This document shows, one piece after another, positions 61,196-64,000 of a DNA stretch of 64,000 nucleotides (its first letter is position 1; each line of letters begins with the position of its first letter). The stretch is taken from positions 1 through 64,000 of the forward strand of contig CAZQQN010000009.1 of NCBI GenBank assembly GCA_964595485.1, written 5' to 3'. Made by a program: the position numbers and the translations under genes. The notes under the pieces are model-generated. The model saw only the letters and a list, made by a program, of their open reading frames with translations, was not told the origin of the DNA and made no database searches. Origin of the DNA: CAZQQN01 sp964595485 (GTDB taxonomy: Bacteria; Bacteroidota; Bacteroidia; CAILMK01; CAYYUA01).

Positions 61196-62083
61196 TTGAG
61201 CCAAATACCCGAAAACCTGATAAGAAGTGTTGAAGAAACACTGCAACCCCTATTTGGCAGTCACCTGAAAGTGGAGGATTTTAAACCCGTTAGCGGAGGC
61301 TGTATTAACAATGGCGGCCAATTGATTACTAATGAAGGAGCTTTTTTCGTCAAGTATAACGATGCCCGTTTCCCTAACATGTTTGAAAAGGAGGCCCGAG
61401 GATTACAAGTATTAAAAGAGGCTGATGCAATCAGAATACCGGAAGTCTATGGGACAGGTAGTACGAACAATAACATCATTTTCATTATTCTTGAATGGAT
61501 TGAAACAGGAAGTCGACAAAGCCACTTCTGGGATGCTTTTGGCGAACAGTTAGCAAAAATGCACATGTTCTCCAATGCCACATTTGGGTTGGATTTTGAC
61601 AATTACATAGGCTCTCTACCTCAATACAATAATCAACATGATGATTGGCCAACCTTTTTCCAGGAAGAAAGAATAGAAAGGCAAATTGCGATTGGCCAGG
61701 AAAATGGTAAGCTGAATGATCAGATTATTAAGGATATACGCGGTCTCTATCCTAAGTTAAAGACCATTTTTCCTGAAGAATCGCCAGCTTTATTACATGG
61801 TGATCTTTGGGGTGGGAATTTCATGGTAGGGCCAGAAGGAGAACCGGTCTTGATTGATCCCGCTGTCTATTATGGTCACAGGGAAATGGAATTAGCCTTT
61901 ACCCAAATGTTTGGTGGCTTTAGCCAACGTTTTTATGAAGCCTATGGCCATCATAACCCCTTAAAAGAAGGGTTTAATAAGCGAAAAGACCTTTATAACC
62001 TATACCCGGTACTGGTTCATGTCAATTTATTTGGCGGGCCTTATCTGGAAGATTTAAAACAAATCATCAAGCAATTTGAGTAG
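61196..62083 (+). CDS. Fructosamine-3-kinase family protein
   Basis: The 295-residue protein has the aminoglycoside-phosphotransferase-like fold of fructosamine kinases: VSGGCINNGGQLITNEGAFFVKYND at the N-terminus, LLHGDLWGGNFM (catalytic Asp and metal Asn) and VLIDPAVYYGHREMELAF near the C-terminus. The family phosphorylates ketosamines on glycated proteins to trigger deglycation. The only usable start is TTG at 61196 because an ATG at 61188 runs into a stop. It ends the trpS-dNK operon. Confidence 0.9.
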   Translation: MSQIPENLIRSVEETLQPLFGSHLKVEDFKPVSGGCINNGGQLITNEGAFFVKYNDARFPNMFEKEARGLQVLKEADAIRIPEVYGTGSTNNNIIFIILEWIETGSRQSHFWDAFGEQLAKMHMFSNATFGLDFDNYIGSLPQYNNQHDDWPTFFQEERIERQIAIGQENGKLNDQIIKDIRGLYPKLKTIFPEESPALLHGDLWGGNFMVGPEGEPVLIDPAVYYGHREMELAFTQMFGGFSQRFYEAYGHHNPLKEGFNKRKDLYNLYPVLVHVNLFGGPYLEDLKQIIKQFE

Positions 62084-62107
62084 TTCTTTTAATCCAAATT
62101 AGTTTTG
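62075..62107 (+). promoter_or_regulatory. Promoter of the beta-barrel protein gene
   Basis: TAGTTTTG (62100-62107) matches TAnnTTTG with a TTTG at 62075-62078 as -33 element 21 bases upstream. It overlaps the end of the fructosamine-kinase gene and leaves a leader of ~70 bases before the ATG at 62184. Confidence 0.45.
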
Positions 62108-62183
62108 TTAATTGGGATAGTTAATGATAGGCTCTTATTACGCTAAATAAAATAAATAAAAGGCTTAGGCGTTTAAATTGAAC

Positions 62184-62963
62184 ATGTTATTTAAGCCATC
62201 AAAAGTCATTTTTTGCACTTGTTTTCTGGCTATTGCACTTCTAAGCAGTGCTTTGGCGCAAGAAGGCAGTTATATTACACTCTCCGGAGTTGGGCAAATT
62301 ACTAAACTTAACAATGCCGATGATTACGCCAGAAGAACTGCTAAATTAAAGCCTGAGGATACATATAATCCGGCTTTTTCCCTCAGGTACACCTATATAT
62401 ACAAACCAAACTATGGTTTAGAAACAGGTATTATTTATTCAAAGCAAGGCCAGCGTTACTCAGGCACATTTAGAGACAGTAGCATGCTTAATTACGAATC
62501 GAATGTTTCCATGGATTACCTGCGGATTCCCTTAAAATTTCAATTTAGCTCTTCTTTGGATGCGGATATTAAGAACGTTTTTCTCAGTATTAGTACCGGT
62601 TTTAGTATTGATATATTAATGAATGTGCAAACGAACACAGAACCAGGGTTCAATACAAATGAACAAAGTATCAATTACAAAGACCTTTACCAATCAGTCA
62701 GCCCCTCTTTTGTAGCAGATGCCATGTTAAACATTCGTCTGTCTGATCAATGGTGGATTCGGAGTGGGCTGAAGATGAATTTTGGTTTAGGTGATGTTGA
62801 AAATAAAGGGTTCAATTATCCCGATAATGCTCCTCTTGAATGGTATTTTCCTGTAAGCACCAAGAAGGAAAGAAAACCAAATATTCAAGCGCGGGAGCGG
62901 ACAAGGCACAGTGTTTTCGGTTTTGAATTAGGGATTGCCTACCGTTTCGGGGATATGAACTGA
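62184..62963 (+). CDS. Outer-membrane beta-barrel protein (PorT/OmpW-like)
   Basis: The frame opens at a TTG (62178), but ATG 62184 starts the signal peptide MLFKPSKVIFCTCFLAIALLS, cleaved after ALAQ. The ~259-residue mature chain shows alternating hydrophobic strands (TYIYKPNYGLETGIIYSKQGQRYSG, MDYLRIPLKFQF, VFGFELGIAYRFGDMN) with an aromatic C-terminal region, consistent with an 8- to 10-stranded outer-membrane barrel. The family is common and mostly uncharacterised in Bacteroidota. Confidence 0.78.
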   Translation: MLFKPSKVIFCTCFLAIALLSSALAQEGSYITLSGVGQITKLNNADDYARRTAKLKPEDTYNPAFSLRYTYIYKPNYGLETGIIYSKQGQRYSGTFRDSSMLNYESNVSMDYLRIPLKFQFSSSLDADIKNVFLSISTGFSIDILMNVQTNTEPGFNTNEQSINYKDLYQSVSPSFVADAMLNIRLSDQWWIRSGLKMNFGLGDVENKGFNYPDNAPLEWYFPVSTKKERKPNIQARERTRHSVFGFELGIAYRFGDMN

Positions 62964-63034
62964 TTCAAGGTCTGGGAAAAGTTACAAGTCAGCAATGATT
63001 TGCCCTTCCGCACCTTTATTTAATTTTAACATTC

Positions 63035-63703
63035 TCAATCCAAGTTATCCAGACGCTCTTTGATGTTTTCCACCTTCGCTTTTCTATCCTTTATAATTTT
63101 CAATTTTTCTTTTCGCTTTTCTTTATTATCCTCTAAAGCCTTTTGCGCTTCTTTAATGGTTTCCCGGCAATCTTCTATTGTTTCTTTCAAGTCATCTTTA
63201 TCGTCTTTAAGGTCCTCCATTTCATCTTGCTTGTCTTCGAGGTTGTCCTCCGCGTCTGACAATTTATCGGATAAAGCCTCCTCGCCTTTTGTAACAGCAA
63301 ATCCTCTTACTAACTCCTTGGCTTCTGAAAACCCTGAGTGATCATCGTCAAGAAATTCCGAATCACTTAACTGAAAGAATACGGTCATTTTAACGCCTTC
63401 CTCCTTCTGACTTAAATTTGTGTAAACATTCAAGGGAAATTCTCTGATAGAGGAAATTTCTACTTGTTTTCCAGTGACATTTTTCCTTGACTTATCTACA
63501 TCTTCATTATCAAAATCCTTAAGGCGCCTCTTCCACTGCCGTTTAATAGGGTTTCTTTCCGTTGCAGGTATAACCACTGAAAGCCCGGGATTTTTTCCTT
63601 TATCCATCCTTTCATCCACTAATTCTACTTCTATTTCCTGAGAATGACCACCTAAAGGATTTAGCGTCAGCGATACAAGTAATATAAATAATGAGTAAAA
63701 CAT
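63035..63703 (-). CDS. Exported protein with C-terminal charged coiled coil
   Basis: The 222-residue protein has a signal peptide (cleavage after HSQ, ~22), a beta-rich domain (~23-125) of unknown family, and a highly charged coiled coil (~138-222) with repeated Asp/Glu-Lys heptads (KLSDAEDNLEDKQDEMEDLK, then KEAQKALEDNKEKRKEK). It could be a periplasmic structural or binding protein. I do not recognise the family, and no neighbour suggests a role. Confidence 0.7.
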   Translation of the reverse strand: MFYSLFILLVSLTLNPLGGHSQEIEVELVDERMDKGKNPGLSVVIPATERNPIKRQWKRRLKDFDNEDVDKSRKNVTGKQVEISSIREFPLNVYTNLSQKEEGVKMTVFFQLSDSEFLDDDHSGFSEAKELVRGFAVTKGEEALSDKLSDAEDNLEDKQDEMEDLKDDKDDLKETIEDCRETIKEAQKALEDNKEKRKEKLKIIKDRKAKVENIKERLDNLD

Positions 63704-63831
63704 AATACCATTTCTTTTCTATTTGATAATAAAGTTTAAAGCCCTATTCAAAATTAATAACTTACCCTTAAAAAATTTCAATGCGGTAATAAGATAGGCT
63801 GCACAAAACATTTCATTGATTTAAAAGAAGG

Positions 63832-64000
63832 CTAAGAAATGGTAGATGCCTGATAATCCCTGACAAAGCGATAAATATTAAAATCCGAATGTTGAAAAGC
63901 ATCTTGAATAGCAACCAACAAATGTTGCTTTTCAATATCCTTCATTCGGTCATTCTGAATAAGACGATAAGCTTTTTCAGTTAAGAGATAAGGCTTTTTC
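63832..64000 (-). CDS. C-terminal end of an unidentified gene (partial at right edge)
   Basis: The minus-strand frame is open from the right edge (63999 downwards) for 55 codons to a TAG at 63834-63832. The sequence is protein-like (LTEKAYRLIQNDRMKDIEKQ, then VAIQDAFQHSDFNIYRFVRD) and ends in ASTIS. The start is off the window. I do not recognise the family. Confidence 0.6.
   Translation of the reverse strand, partial: KKPYLLTEKAYRLIQNDRMKDIEKQHLLVAIQDAFQHSDFNIYRFVRDYQASTIS

Noticed and set aside
1..64000. CRISPR array, prophage, integrase or IS transposase
   Set aside because: No regularly spaced direct repeats and no recombinase, transposase or phage structural protein motifs were seen in any translated frame.

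Overview
The window looks like chromosomal DNA of a free-living Bacteroidota bacterium, probably in the Cytophagales-type lineages. The sequence shows several signs of this: repeated C-terminal type IX secretion (T9SS) sorting domains with PNP-type motifs, three TonB-dependent receptors with N-terminal carboxypeptidase-like domains, a PorV/PorQ-family protein, many lipoproteins, weak Shine-Dalgarno sites, and recurrent TAnnTTTG -7 promoter boxes. No rRNA, tRNA, CRISPR array, integrase or transposase was seen. The gene content reads as ordinary chromosome with several accessory blocks.

Layout. 0-3.8 kb: the end of a T9SS cargo gene, a 600-base spacer with hairpins and REP-like palindromes, an iron-sulfur photolyase and an SRPBCC protein. 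3.8-8 kb: a TonB receptor and a four-repeat T9SS surface protein. 8-11.7 kb: three genes for surface glycan assembly (GT39-type transferase, sugar-nucleotide epimerase, GT2 transferase). 11.7-18.2 kb: housekeeping and envelope genes (alpha/beta hydrolase, diacylglycerol/undecaprenol kinase, YjbQ, FAD oxidoreductase, two DUF1573 proteins, lnt, rsmI). 18.5-20.4 kb: a rhodanese lipoprotein plus two glycosyltransferases of the arsenosugar-associated families. 20.5-23.1 kb: SixA-like phosphatase, cation diffusion facilitator, double universal stress protein.

23.2-52.4 kb is dominated by phosphate biology. It holds phoR, phoB, a TonB receptor and a beta-helix lipoprotein in one minus-strand array, then two thioredoxin-like lipoproteins. 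Next is a 14-kb minus-strand block encoding a PhoD-like phosphatase, a beta-propeller lipoprotein, a PorV-like protein, a TonB receptor, a large lipoprotein, two T9SS-type proteins and a T9SS endonuclease/exonuclease/phosphatase. Divergent from it are a phosphate-selective-type porin and pstS-pstC-pstA-pstB-phoU. Three promoter regions carry heptamers of the form TTAAcAt repeated every 11 bp, the geometry of a PhoB box. My main hypothesis is that the 14-kb block is a PhoB-controlled system for capturing phosphate from extracellular DNA and phosphoesters, with its own outer-membrane machinery.

52.4-64 kb: a beta-carbonic anhydrase overlapping a SulP anion transporter that is frameshifted in a seven-base homopolymer, then mfd, plsC, trpS, a deoxynucleoside kinase, a fructosamine-kinase-family protein, a beta-barrel protein, a coiled-coil secreted protein, and the end of an unidentified gene cut by the right edge.
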